Below, piece by piece: positions 37,101 through 50,311 of a stretch of 64,000 bases of DNA; positions within the stretch are counted from its first letter, which is position 1, and each line of letters starts with the position of its first letter. The stretch covers positions 3,725,867 to 3,789,866 of the forward strand of contig CAJNOP010000002.1 of assembly GCA_905250075.1 (NCBI GenBank), given 5' to 3'. The notes under the pieces are model-generated. The model saw nothing but the letters and a program-made list of their open reading frames with translations. It was not told where the DNA came from and made no database searches. A program made the translations under genes and the position numbers. The stretch is from Rotaria sp. Silwood1 (Eukaryota > Rotifera > Eurotatoria > Philodinida > Philodinidae).

Positions 37101-40100
37101 AATGAAACAAGGTGCAATGTTAATTAATACAAGTCGTGGTGGTTTAGTTGATACACAAGCTCTTGTTGATTGTCTTAAGTCAGGAAAATTACGAGGAGCT
37201 GCACTTGATGTATATGAAAATGAAAAAGAATATTTTTTTAATGATTATAGTCAACAAGTAAAATTTGGTTTTATTAAAAAAACCAATTTCTAATATTTTA
37301 TCTTCAAAAAAATTTTTTGTTTTGTTTTAGGTTATGGAAGATGATACATTGGCACGTCTAATTTCAATGCCAAATACAATTGTTACATCACATCAAGCAT
37401 TTCTAACAGAAGAAGCATTGAAAAATATAGCTGAAACAACTGTACAAAATTTACTTGATTTTTTTGATGGTAAACCACTCAATGAAAATAATGAAGTGAA
37501 AGCACCACCAAAAATCGAATCAAAAAAATAAAACTTTTAACTTACTAATCTTCAAGTAGAGACAATTCACTTTCTGTTAATTCTAATTGGCATGGATTTA
37601 TAGCACGACGAAATGTATCAAAAGACATTCGACCACAATTTAGTTTGTCATGATCTTTAAGCCATTCGTAGAGTCGTATACGACGACGAAATACCTTTAA
37701 GTAAAATAAATATATTTAGTTCGATGTTTTATGTATGTATTAAGAAAAATAGTTTAATAAATATATGTACTTGTCCTTTAATTTTTTGTAAAACATCTTG
37801 AATACTTGTCAATGATTTTATTTCTGGTAAAATTCGTTGTTTATTTAAATGTTTCAATTCTTCTTGCAAAATATTATAACGAAGTGGCTCAGGACGACCT
37901 GGTTGAATCCATTCAAGAAAACGACGATAATTAAAACCATTATCATTAATAAAAGCTGCTTCAACAGCTTCTAGTTCTTTTTGTGTATAAGATAAACCAG
38001 CTATGGCTAAACATTGACGAAATTGTGCTCGAGTTACATGACCACGATTGTGTCTAAAATCAATAAAGTGTAATTTTACACAACAAGAAAATTTATTTTT
38101 CTATGAAAAAAATTTTATATTAGTATCTATATTATTCGATTTTGTAGAATTTCGCCACATAAGTTTCGACAATTTGTCCAATTTCCGCCGGAATTTCCAA
38201 AGTAAAGAAATTTTTAAAAATCCGGTTTATCAACTAGCCATAATGTAATAAAGCAAGAACATTAATCAAACTCTATAATTTTGATAATTTGTTCAATTTC
38301 CGCCAGATTTTCCACAATAAAAATATTGTCAACATTCAGGTGGCGAAATTCCGGTTTACTATATTATTCTTGTTTTTATTTTTATCCAAAGCATTGCAGC
38401 TTACTGGTAGTCGATCTATGTTTCTGCTCAGATCAAATATTTCGGATCTTGTCTGATCTTAAACGATTCGATAGAAATTTTACGAAAAAGCTCTCGTCTC
38501 TGAATCCTTAGATATTAAATCTTAATGATAAAAATTTTTCAAAGATCCAGCTATTTCATCCAATAGAATTATATGAATTTCGGCCAGAACTTCTAGTCAG
38601 AGCTCAAGTTCTTCTCACAAACTTTCATAAAAATTCGAAATTCAATAAAAAAATTTGGTATCCTTCCTAGTGCTTAATGACATGTATTATCAATGAAACG
38701 TAGTGCTGAGTAGTTTGCTTTGAACCTGTGAGTAGTGATGCGATCTTTGGAGATAATTACTACTTGTATGCAATAAGTGCCCATGGTGTGCTCAAAAAGA
38801 TTACTAAGTGATGCTCCTGTAATTCACTTTTAACTAATGAATGTTTCTCCATAAATATTGCCAATTTTTAACTTTTTTATTACATGTAAATTCTAAGCAC
38901 TCTGCCATCTTGCTGAACATTGTATTGCCGTTAAGAACTATGAAGTGTACTAAATATTTATTGAAATAAGACTTTTTATGAGAGTTAATGAGAGGAATTT
39001 TGGAGTAGACCGGAATTCTTAACTTTCTACAAGATATAACTATATAACGATAGAAAATTTTATATGATGGTAAAATATTTGAAGAATTTCATATCATGAT
39101 TTAATCTATAGCTTGAAGGATGAAGATTTTTGTCGTACAATTTTATCTGATCTGTAAGATCTGATGTTTAACTTTTTTTTATGTGAGCGTAATATGATAG
39201 TTAGTGGTTGATATAGAATACTTGTAAATGGATTTATTGTTCTTATTCGAATAAATTCTCTAATTTCACTCTACTACGAATTTACTTGTCAAATTGTTTA
39301 AATGGTTGAACAATATCAATACGTCGTTGTTCACATTTTATTTTCCATGTTTGCATTGCTTGATGTAATTCTTCTTTATTAAATGGATCAATATTAGACC
39401 AATCTGGTGTACCAGATGCTGGCATTTCATATATAGTCTGTGGTGAAACTTTAACATTAGGTGCTTTTTCCAAATCAGATAATGTAAAAACTGTTGATTA
39501 AAATAAAAGGAATACTTATTTAATTTAATAAATAATCTTACATACCTGATTCAACATCTTTTTCAAATTGTTTCCATACGATTAGATCATGTTGATCTGG
39601 ATGGCGATAATAGTTACATAAAGCATGCATTTGTGCTTCAGTTAATGGAATTCCATCAAGACCAGTTAGACCTAAACTAGCCAAAACACGAATAAATCGT
39701 GCTTGACTTATTGTACCCAAACGAAGTGGATCAAAATCTTCAAAAAATTCTTTTACCTATTGACAAACGAAAAGATATTATCGATCTAATGTTCTTAGTT
39801 TTCTACCTACACGAATTCGATTAGTAAGAACATGATGTCGAATACGACCCATTAAATCATTCATATTAACATTGGATGTATCGATATTGATTTTTAATTT
39901 TTCTCTCTTTTGTTCTTCATCAATTCGTGCACGTTCAAATGGAAATTCTTCTTCTGATTCAACTTTAATCGCCACAAAATCTATTTAATGAGAGATAATT
40001 TACAATTGTTAATTGCCATCAATAAATATCGAACAAGAGATTGTTCAATATAATCTGTTTATTATGAATTAGAAATGAAAATTTTTCAATAGAAAATACA

Positions 40101-43100
40101 ATGGAAATGAGTACATTTCAATTGTTTAGTAAATTATGGCTACATAGAAGTAGTAAGACTAGATTTTGATCAGTCGAAGAAAAAAATATCTTTCTTTCAA
40201 AGTTACTACTATTTTTCAAGCTATCACTTAACGATTATAAAGTAAAAATATTGAATTATTGAACTTCGGTTAAAGTAAATTTATAAAAAAAAACGATTAT
40301 TATCTTATCAGTCTCTTGAAAATTTCAGTCAAAATAATAATTGTCTTCTTAAAATATCCAGTGTTAAATATTTCAATTTTTTAATTGTGTTCATTAGCAC
40401 TCAAATTGTCGAAAAATGTGTAATTATTTTGACGAAATATTTTAGGATATTCTTATGATAACAAGAGCCATCTATTAGCAAAATTCCAGAAAACTGATTT
40501 TTACTAAATCCTAGTAGAGAATTAGATTTCTACAACGACTGTTTATGCATCTGATCTTTTAGGATCGCTGTTCATTCTGATCGAAATCTACTGCTATTGA
40601 TTATACAGACATTCAAAATAATAATCTCATTAGATGAAACTTTTAATCTAGAGGACGAAGTAGATTACATGAATTTTAACTTGATTCGAAAGTCATACAG
40701 AACTTTCAGTACGGACTCAAATAGCTCTCATCAGTTTCTTTGAAAACCAGAATCTCTATAAAAATTTGATCGATTTCACTTTTATTCAAAAAATCAATGT
40801 TCCTTGATAAATGTTATGAATATTTCGACGCTATATTACTAAACAGAGTTCTAAAACTGTAGTTTTATCTAAATACTTGCTGCTGATAAGCACTTTTGAA
40901 TGATAACAAATACTACTATGCGCTATGCCGTCGCTGCTGGACACTACGTTTTAATGAAAATGCATATCACTCAGTACGATGGAGTGTAACAACTTTATAT
41001 AGAGATGAAGCTTTTTCTGAAGATTAGTGGGAAGCATTTGGGCCTGATTCGAAATTTCTTATCTTCCGATGAAATTTTCAGCTTTTAAGTGTTAATTTTT
41101 CTACTGAAATTCATATCTTACCTTGTTCAGTCATTTGACAGAATAAAGCATAATTAATATCCCCTGTTTCTCGATCTTCGAATTTTTTACAAAGTATATT
41201 AAAATCATATGGTGATGGAATTAAATCAAGTGTTCGAAGTACTCGTCCAAATTGATGTTTGGTACAAGCACGAGTAAAAGCTTTACTCTAACAGATAAAA
41301 ATAACAATCTATTAATTTAATTTTAAAGATAAAATTTACTCGATCATATGGTTTAAAAAATGGAAATAGATCTAAACGACGTTTTTGTACTTTTTCAATT
41401 ATTGTACTAAGTATTTGTGATACACGATCTTCTTCATCAGGTGTTAAATTAGTATTAAGTGGCTATAAAGAAAAGAAGTTCAATGATACTAAAAGAAATT
41501 AGATATTTCATACTCTGGATAAAATTCCTTGTCCTGGTCGATAAACTTGTGTCAAAGGTTTTTTTTCTAATTCAGGTATATTAAAAGCATTTTCCATAGT
41601 ATCAACAAATTCTTTATAATAAACACGACCATCAGGTCTTCGATAATATTCAGTTAATTTTTTAATATCATTCATATTAAGACAAGCTTGTTTTTGTACA
41701 CTTAATGAAAGTGCACTTTCAAATTGACCTTCAGTTATAACACCACTACGTAATTTATCATAATCTTTAAAAAAATCTGATATTCGTATACCATATTTAA
41801 ATGTTGCTATACGAATTTTATCTGAAATTTCTTGAATTGAACGTTGTTCAGGCTAAGAGAAAAAAAAAGAAATATTCACTTTTTTGTTTTAGTCAAAAGA
41901 AAAAAAAATCATAGATGGAAAAGAATTTACTTTTTCTTCAATGCCAACAATTGGAGCCTGTTCGGTATTAGTACTTTGAGTTTTAGGGAGTGTTGTATCA
42001 TTTGTACATGATAATTTATTAAGGTCCTGAACGAAATTTAGGTAATTAATTAAACCTGGTTTTCCTGGATCAGAATATTTATCTCGAAGAAGTGTCATTT
42101 CAGCTTCAGTTAGTTGTGGTCCAACAAAAGCACGATAAAATTGACTATCAGTTATTTCACCCATTTTATGTTTATCATATTGTTCCATTGTTGTTAAAAC
42201 ATCAATACCACGTTGTTTAGAATAAGTTGCAATGCGTTGAAGAACATTTTGTAAATGTTCACTTTCATCTTGTGTACCTATATGACGAGTTGAACGCCAT
42301 GAGTTAAGGTATGGTGGTGCGGCATTAGTTAAACTTTCTGGATGTGGTGTAATCGTTGTTTCAGGATATTCTAAAAGCGAACTTTGATGTAAGAATGAAA
42401 GTTAAGAAAATAGTATAATCAAATTAATAAATAATTTCAAAATCTAATATTCATCCTCAATACTAAGATATGAGATATTTTGTACACAAGCTTTCGAGTA
42501 TTTACAGTAGTTGTCAAAAGTCCTGTTCCCCAATAAGAAGTGCCAAAATTTAAATCTATATGCCTGATACTTTTATTACAAACACAACTCTGTGAGTCCT
42601 AATCGCAAGTACCAGTCTGAGACCGATGAATGTTATTGCATTTTATTTAGAATAACAACACTGCTATTTTTCTTAAATCTCAAAACAGGTTTTTTTTGAC
42701 AGTTTTTCTACTTTGTCAGTGTTTTGAGGTTTTAATCTGCATTCTTTTATTGATAAATAAAGTTTCACATGTTCTTACTATCTTACAATTAGGAAACTCT
42801 AATCTGCTGTGATCCTGAAGCATAGCGATGTTTCCATTATTTGGAATAATCTTCGCATAGACTTTTAGTCGACGAACGACCATAATCATAAAATTCTTGT
42901 GGAGCACTTGATTGGAATCGAAAAATCACTTAAGAGAATTTCAAGACAAATAATTGAAAATAGTCGGATTTACAGATTGTTGATTGATAAATCTCAAAAA
43001 TTCTAATGGTTAGAATACCCAAAGATAAATTCATAAATCATATACACTATCAATGTTTATCATCAAAATTTTTATCCATGACAGAGACAATATTGAGTTC

Positions 43101-43720
43101 TCGAATGAGAGATCAAGCGTCGTGATATTTGTTAGAGATACTAATATATCCTCGTCTGAATAGAAAATTTATGCTACTTTCTTGCTCTTTCGCATGAAAA
43201 TCGATCAAGTTCTCATTATTCCTTGACATCAGAGCTCATCGTGCTCTATTTGTGGCCAGAATATGAAATCAGAACGTTCATATTTAGATATTTTTTACCT
43301 ATTAGTGGGACTTCTGACGACTACTGTAAAAAATGAATAATATAGAAAATATTTTATTTTCGAATGACTTACTTCGATTAATAACATCACAAAATTCTCG
43401 ATAACAAATTGTTCCATCATGTTTAAGATCATATTTTTGAAAGAGTAACTCTTCTTCTTCAGGCGACAATTGAAGACGAAGATTAGTATCGAGACATCTA
43501 AATACGATAAAAAAAAAACAAACATATTAATTTTTAACAAACAAGAACAAATTATTTCGATTATATACCGTTTAAATTGTGATGCAGTAACATAACCTGA
43601 ACGTAGACGATCGAAATCATGAAAGAATTCTGTTACACGGAGACCTAATGCAATCGTTTTAACACGAATTTTTTCTTCAGCTAATTGAATTATTGTTTGA
43701 GCATCTAAGGAAGATGTCAT
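34175..43720 (-). CDS. Multi-EF-hand-like repeat protein
   Basis: Thirteen reverse-strand exons join in consistent phase to 939 residues: 43569-43720, 43373-43497, 41931-42370, 41514-41852, 41340-41462, 41122-41287, 39811-39980, 39546-39756, 39286-39490, 37771-38053, 37546-37694, 34500-34704, 34175-34426. The protein is a series of degenerate EF-hand-like units with pattern FFxDFDxLRxGxxTxxQF: FFHDFDRLRSGYVTASQF, FFKDYDKLRSGVITEGQF, FFEDFDPLRLGTISQARF and FEDFDRVRNGHVTQNQF. Each is followed by a second unit such as LLFQKYDLKHDGTICYREF. Most loops lack a full set of calcium ligands; DLKHDGTICYRE is closest to canonical. No signal peptide or membrane helix. Similar proteins are often ciliary or flagellar (family-level recollection). 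An acceptor-like site at 43749 in frame upstream of the Met leaves open further 5' exons. The 2.84 kb last-but-one intron contains the D-LDH gene on the other strand. Confidence 0.85.
36310..36357 (+). promoter_or_regulatory. Acceptor immediately before the D-LDH start codon
   Basis: The polypyrimidine tract and AG (CAACATAG) abut the ATG at 36358 with no spacer. A possible 5' donor (gtaatc at 36311) would make a 48 bp untranslated intron. Alternatively this is a spliced-leader trans-splice acceptor. Either way it fixes 36358 as the start. Confidence 0.5.
36358..37531 (+). CDS. LdhA-type NAD-dependent D-lactate dehydrogenase
   Basis: Three exons, 36358-36988, 37037-37257 and 37331-37531, give 350 residues, close to the usual ~330 for bacterial fermentative D-lactate dehydrogenases. 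The enzyme family reduces pyruvate to D-lactate with NADH in the cytosol. Visible motifs: LRSAGFNHVDL, YSPYAVAEHSV, the dinucleotide loop GIIGTGGIG (G160, G162, G165) with acidic D183 in AYDVF favouring NAD, INTSRGGLVD with catalytic Arg244, DVYENE with Glu273, and SHQAFLTEEAL with His305. It resembles the Escherichia coli LdhA type far more than animal CtBP, PHGDH or GRHPR relatives. That suggests acquisition from bacteria followed by gain of two short introns. It lies in an intron of the opposite-strand EF-hand-like gene, and a broken copy lies upstream. Function is strong by motifs; transfer is inference. Confidence 0.93.
37527..37532 (+). terminator. AATAAA signal overlapping the D-LDH stop codon
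   Basis: The stop TAA (37529-37531) is embedded in AATAAA. Only 14 bp separate the stop from the splice donor edge of the antisense EF-hand-like exon that ends at 37546, so D-LDH transcripts are expected to terminate inside or against that exon. Confidence 0.5.
38145..38352. repeat. Small element with short terminal inverted repeats and internal direct repeat
   Basis: GAATTTCGCCAC near 38145 faces GTGGCGAAATTCC near 38340. Between them a block with AATTTGTCCAATTTCCGCC (~38170) is directly repeated as AATTTGTTCAATTTCCGCC (~38286) about 117 bp on. It lies in the 1.23 kb intron 38054-39285 of the EF-hand-like gene and looks like a non-autonomous element remnant. Confidence 0.5.
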
Positions 43721-43749
43721 TGATGTTGAATTATAAGGATTTGGATTGC

Positions 43750-46700
43750 TAAAAACAAAATATCTACAACTATTGTTGCTTGAACATATTGTTTACAAAA
43801 TATCAATACTATTAAATAGCGCAAGATACATGATGAATCAAATATCTATGATAGATAAAATTATTCAATGAAATATTTAACACTGAACTTCATCTTAGCA
43901 TATTTATAATAAATGAATGTTTATTTCAACATTTCTCTGTTATATATTATCCATATAATTATCTCAATGAAGAAAATTGCAAAATAGTTTATAAATGATC
44001 AATTGATATTATTGTTACTAATATAGCATTTTTACGTCTACAATACGATACATCATGTTTATTAGGTATATTGAACTTTCACACTATATTATTTTCAATA
44101 GTAGCCAGAAGAGTACATGTCATATCAGCGACCAATGCTTCAACAGGAAGATTATTTCGCTCAGCTAGGTTACCATTTCCTCAAAGACAAACATGTTTTG
44201 TCATCAAGTTAAATGGACAAAATTATTTATTCGGTCTTGTAAGAAATTAATGAAAAAGCAATAAATCTAAAGGTTATCGTTTCTTGTTGCCCATCTGTTA
44301 ATGTTGATTCCATTATGAATCCTGTAACATCATGTTTGTATTATTATTAACATGATTATTGTAAATGACTTTTGTATTAATAAAAGGCATGTGGTGTGCA
44401 GCATAATACCTCATAAACAAACAAGTTTAATATATTTGTCAAAAAAGTAATGAAAAGATTGTTCTGCAGTACAGAATGATTGAGTAAAAATGTCCTACAT
44501 AATACAGAGCAGGTCGAAGAAAATTGTCGTCTGACATTCTCTACATCAAATATAATTTCTTTTCTTTTCTTATAATTCATATCAAGGACGACGCACAGCA
44601 CTGTGTCAGATTTTCATACCTGTTTGGTAAAGATTCCACGTTGACAACCATGTTATATCCGTTGTTATCTCAATCGATTTTTTTGTATACACAAACCACA
44701 TACAAGAACCATTCTTATTATCAATTACCTTATGAACACCTTTTTCAATATGTTTTTTCTTACAATTTTTATCACGTCAATGCGCCTAGAGGTCGTTCGT
44801 TGTCGTTAGTGAATCATCTACTTTGAATTTCTGATTTAAAAACCAAATCCCCCAGATAAGCATATTTATGTTTATCAACTAAAGGTTTACACTGATTTTA
44901 GATTGAAATAATAATGCTCAGTGAAAGCTACAGTTAACTTCACATTGTCGTATCTATATAGAGAATTCGGGTATATTACTGAAAACCATCTACATGATAT
45001 ATGAATTTTAATTAATTAACAATCAAATCTTGAAACGGAAGTAAGATGAAAAATACATACTAATTCATAAAAACTTTTTGTTCAAAACAAAGTATTTTTA
45101 GATAAGTAATTTGGTGTCATAATTGTCAACATGCCACCGAATTGTGACAAATGGTTTCAGGTTCCACATAAATCGAAATACGATTAAATTATTATTTAAA
45201 TTCATGAAAATTCAATTTGGTCATTTTATTTCAATTCAGAAGACGATCAACCCAAAAAAATTTTATTTAGCAAAATGATAGAAAAATAATTGGAACGTAT
45301 GTAGATCCATGTCTATCTTCAATTGAATGATATATTGATGATTAAGTATAGCTTATTTAAAATAATTACTTCAATGAATATTTTACTACATAATCGGAGA
45401 ATGTTACAATTTAGTACAGAACAAATTTTGACATTCAAAATCGATCATTGTTAGTATTTTATATATTTGCAAGAGGCTAATAGCGAAATCCTCAAATTCC
45501 AAGAGGTTCGACAGATTCTAATAGAGTTCAATTAAATAAGAAAATCCTACAGCAACATGAAGTGGAAAAGCTTTTATATAGAGTCTCATCTAATTCATAT
45601 CCTCAGTTAAAGCTCATATTTGACTCATAATTAGCATTCATAGTGTAGATTAAAAAAAACTCAAAAGGATTCGTGTCATTAGACCTTTCTTCTGAAGTTA
45701 TGATCGTTGTAACAGATTTCCAGTCTATTACATAATATTACGAGAAAGATCTCATATTCTTTATTAGTTCTTAAATTTTTATATACCATGGATAGTTTCT
45801 TTTCAAGATTTTGCATACTTAATAAACGTCGGCTTATTTCCAAACTTTCGTCAGAAAAAAGCATTTTTTATAAATCTGTTATCTTGACTGAGATGCATCC
45901 ATTTTAGTTGAACCATTTCAGAAATAATAAGAATCATGAGATCTTTTTCAGGACAAAATTTCATCTTAAAGTGTTTGGTTCAATTTTTCTCATTTTAACC
46001 TACGATAGACGAAAAATTCAATAACATGATTATAATTCAAGAAGAAAGCTTCATAGTACGAATTTTTTAATGCCTTTATCTACATGATGCATCTTAATTA
46101 TGCAATTATGTACTTAGAATTCTGTTATGATGAATGAATCTGAATTTATTGATAGATAAATACAAAATTCGACTCAACCACAACACTTGCAGCGAAGATA
46201 ATGTGACTGTAAATGCCACAACTCAAGAGAACATTATCAAATAACCATCGATATAGGCATAAATCGATGACTATGAATGAAAGAAAAAAGTCAAAGTACT
46301 TAGCAGCATGTAAGATTGTTTTGATACAAATGGTACCTCTTGAAAAATTCCTAGAAGTGTACTGAAAGTCCTAGAATTCAGAATTCTTCTATTTTCACCC
46401 TTGAATATTTTCTAGATGCTCGATCTAATTTGTATAATGATGATCAAATTATTCGGAATAGCTTGCCCTCTTTTTAATGAAAAACGTTTCAATAGATTTA
46501 TGTGAACAAGAGAATATTCACCCTGAACTTACGGAGAAGCACTTCACTATATTCGTGAAAAAGTCATCTAAGTCTTCATAATGATGATAGGGAAAATAAC
46601 GAATATAAAGTGAGAAAGTAGATTTAGCAAAGATTTTCGTTTGTTTTTCTTTGCAGGAAAGACTTACGAAGAATTTGGTCGGTACGATGGAGAAAATAAT

Positions 46701-49700
46701 CTGATTAGGTTTTTGTCCTTTGAGAAAATTCAATAATACGAAATTCATTGAAAAAATTTTTTAGCTTTCATGTCTGATGGATAGGATATATCAAGTGAAC
46801 GAAAATAAAATTGTTTACATCCATTGCAATACTTATGAATGGTATTTTTACTAAGAATGCTGTGATGGTTTTCCAACGTTCTTTTTCAAGATCATTCCTC
46901 TTCTCTCAAAAAATCGATCTTTGGTCAGATACATTCCAATCTTATGAAATTTTTAGAATGTATGGAAGCTATAGTGAAAAGACTATAGTAAAATTTTCAG
47001 ACCTATACTATAGTGTTTTGGAAAATATTCAAGAAACAGTAGTCAAATATAGCTCTCAGAGTAACACGAAATTCTATGTGTCTTTATTCTATGTATTTAA
47101 TTTTTTTTGTTTGAAACAGTATGTCAACATGTAGAACATGACCTAGCCGCTTTTTCTAAACTTTTACTTCTAATTTGAGAACAGGAATGAATAGCTCAAT
47201 ATCTCGAGCAACTCTCAAAAAGAAAAATGGCGCTCTAGTTATTAAAGTACTCTTGTATATAATAGTAATACAGTTTGATTCAAAAAAAGAGACTTGGTGA
47301 CGCCATACATCTTGACATGCTCTTGCAAACCAAGAAGTTAAACAATTAGAATGAAGACTCGCAGACGAGTCTGGATTACGCGATCAAAAAAAATCCATAA
47401 ACAAAGAAAGAATCGAGAAAGATTTCCCTGATTTTTTTGAAAACAAGCATATTTTTCAAGCGGAATGTGATGGAAATAATCAAAAGTGGATCCATATATA
47501 AAAATCATGTTTTCTTTTTAGAAAGAACAGAACTTCGACTATCTTCTCATGTATTATCTTAGTGTTCAATCTTTTCACACGAAAGTTGACTTTTTTCAGT
47601 GCTCTTAAGGTGCACTTCGAAGTCAGAAATCGTGATTTTCGTCAAAAAGTTTGATTTTCATGCTATTGTATACACTCTATTGTCTAATACGATTTATTGA
47701 ATGTATTGCACTTTTATACAGGTGTTTTTCTATACTGTTTTATTAAGAAAGAAGTTTAGGTTCCTAGGCTAAACTTTGTTTCGTATTTTTCTCAAAGTAG
47801 ACTTTTCTACCTTTCCTGTTGTTGTGTTGAAGATTTCTCGGCTACTTTATGTGGTAGAAAGCTCGAGAACGTTTTTAATTCATAAGAAAATTGCGCTCTA
47901 CAAATTAACAGAGTGTTTATTTTTATCCTGTATCTATTTTAAAAAAAAACAAGAGACACTCTGATTTTTCGAATATTCTAAGAGAAAATTTTATCACAGG
48001 TAAAGAAACGATATTTTGAAATATGGGACTCTGTTAAGTTGTAGCGGCTGGTGTTTGCTACATTTTAATACCAACCCGAAATCTATGTCATTATTTTTGT
48101 AGGAGAAATTTTTATCACACAGAGACCTTTAGTTTAACCCTTGATGTTATAATAAGTCATGAGCAATTCAATATTTTGGACTGAAATCTTTATTGTGAAC
48201 TGTTGATATCCGAACACACATTCACTAAAGTTTTCAATCAGACATGTTGGTCTAAAGAAAAAAAAGGTTGGTGACAAGGAGGTGAGTCTTAATACATTTC
48301 GAAATCTAGACATAACAAAAATTTGTTTTAATCCCACATTGCATTCATTTTGTTTGTTCTCATGTATCATATTTCAATATTATGTTTAAAAAAAATGTGT
48401 TCAATTACTCTACTTTTTCTATAACTTGGATATAAGGCTAATTATTTTTCATTTTTTTTTATCAATTTATATATCACGTAATAGATTTATTACGTAATGG
48501 TAAAATCTTCTTAATGGATAAACTCGTTTTTTCTCTGTTGTAAACTTAGTACTACTATTGTTCGATTTTTCTGTTTCATTTAAAGGATATGAAGTAAATT
48601 TTAAAAGAAAATTCTTCATCCTATTGATTTACAAGATTCAACTAAAAAAAATGCCATTTCATTTAGTTAATAATTTATATCTGACAGATGAACAATGTCT
48701 TTTGTACTTGTAAATAATTTTGAAAAATAGACAACATAAAAGAATTAATTTTTTCTGCATTAAAAATTGAAAAATTGCACTTAAAAAAACAAAATAAAAT
48801 CTATCAAAAACAATCAAATTATAATATGTTTAATGTTTACCATCTTATTTTAGATATTATCTTGTTTTTCAATACTAAAAAGTGATGACGATGCTAATAG
48901 TAACATTCCTAATGAAAGAGATGAAGAAAAAAAACACTACCCTATTTTTGACTTTTATTAATTTTACATAGAAATCATTAAAAACCTGTTTTACAGAAAT
49001 TATGTATTGTTGAATTATATCTTTTTTTTTTTGAAAGAGAAGCTCGGTCTATCAATAACTAATTAATGACAAATGTTTAGATATTTCTAATCAATTATCA
49101 CTTGAAATATGATAGATAGAATAGAAAATGTCATGAAAATAAAATATAAGTATGGTAGAATTAGATTTTATGATATGTTGATTTATTTAGTCATAAATTA
49201 TTTGATAAGCATATGAGAGAAGGGCTAATATCTTTTAAAAAAAACTAACCCATAAACTTTTAATACCATTCATTGATTACCAAACCAAGAAAAGACATTT
49301 TATTCATATTTATAATATTGATGTTGTATTAGCATTTTCACAACTGGTTATGCTATGAATCAACAAACAACTTTTTAAAATTTTTATATACGCAAAAGAA
49401 ACTTATTTTTAAGTTTGTTTTTGTGTAGTTTTTTAATGATTTCTTTTTTTAGGTTATCCAATCAAATAAATGAACCTTGTCTTTTTCTTTTTTGGTCTTT
49501 TCTTCATCGAACTGGAAATTGGGCAGTCTTTTATAATATTTTCTTTTCTTTTTTTCTTTCTTTTTCAATGCCTTTTCTTCCTCTATTTTATTCAACATTG
49601 AAACAACAGGTAGTATGTAGTGAAAGGCGGCCTCCTGCGTCGTGACGGCACTAGTGAGTGTCTGTGTTGTAAAAAAAAAAGAGAGAGAAAAAAAAAGAAA

Positions 49701-50311
49701 AAAGTTTCGTATTACAAGTTTGTTGTTTTCTCTCGTTCTGCTCGCATGCCAACCACGATTGTAGACGTGCACGCTTTACCTCATCTCACCATCTCGTCGA
49801 TTAACTTTGAAAGCTCAGTGATCGTTTGTGTGCATATCTTCCTTTTTACACATACTCTCTCTTTCTGGCTTGTTATTAAACTATACATTTCTGATAGATC
49901 TCAAAACTGCTCATACTCAAACACGCATACTTGATTAATATAAGTGTTATTTTGTTCCACATTTTTTTATATAGCTTGACAGAGACATTAAAGAATGGAA
50001 TACGTACGTAGTTTACGCCTACATTTTACACTCAGCAGTCAGTTGACATGCAAATAAGAAAAAGAAAAGAACATCTATTTTGCTATAATCTGGAGTATAG
50101 TTCATCATTTTACTTGACCGAAAAAGTAATGAATAAACAAATTATGTCAATAAAATTTCATAGTTTATCCTTATTCTCTTTTCTTCTTTAACACTTTTTT
50201 TTAGTGATTGTTTGCTCAGGTTGCTATTTGTCTCTATGTCGATAAGTATGTATGTTTATGTTTCAGATGTAGATATTTTAGTAAAAATAAATTCTTATAT
50301 GTATTTATATA
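43750..50311. other. 6.5 kb without a recognisable gene
   Basis: AT-rich sequence with only scattered short open frames on both strands. None shows conserved motifs, signal peptides or splice-compatible partners. A region near 44090-44250 is open on both strands for 60-100 bases and could be a decayed exon. The interval probably holds the true 5' end of the minus-strand EF-hand-like gene (acceptor at 43749) and the promoter of the ankyrin gene at 50312. Confidence 0.45.

Noticed and set aside
44021..44260. Segment open on both strands, possibly an exon
   Set aside because: Too short, no consistent splice sites, no recognisable family; kept only as a note in the intergenic description.
46518..47134. 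Open frames on both strands in the gene-poor region
   Set aside because: No motif, signal or splice partner; a donor-like gtaagt at 46528 on the minus strand could not be tied to the 43749 acceptor with confidence.
49415..49934. Overlapping plus- and minus-strand frames rich in Phe, Lys and Ser
   Set aside because: They arise from T/CT- and A/GA-rich tracts upstream of the ankyrin gene and show no protein-like features.
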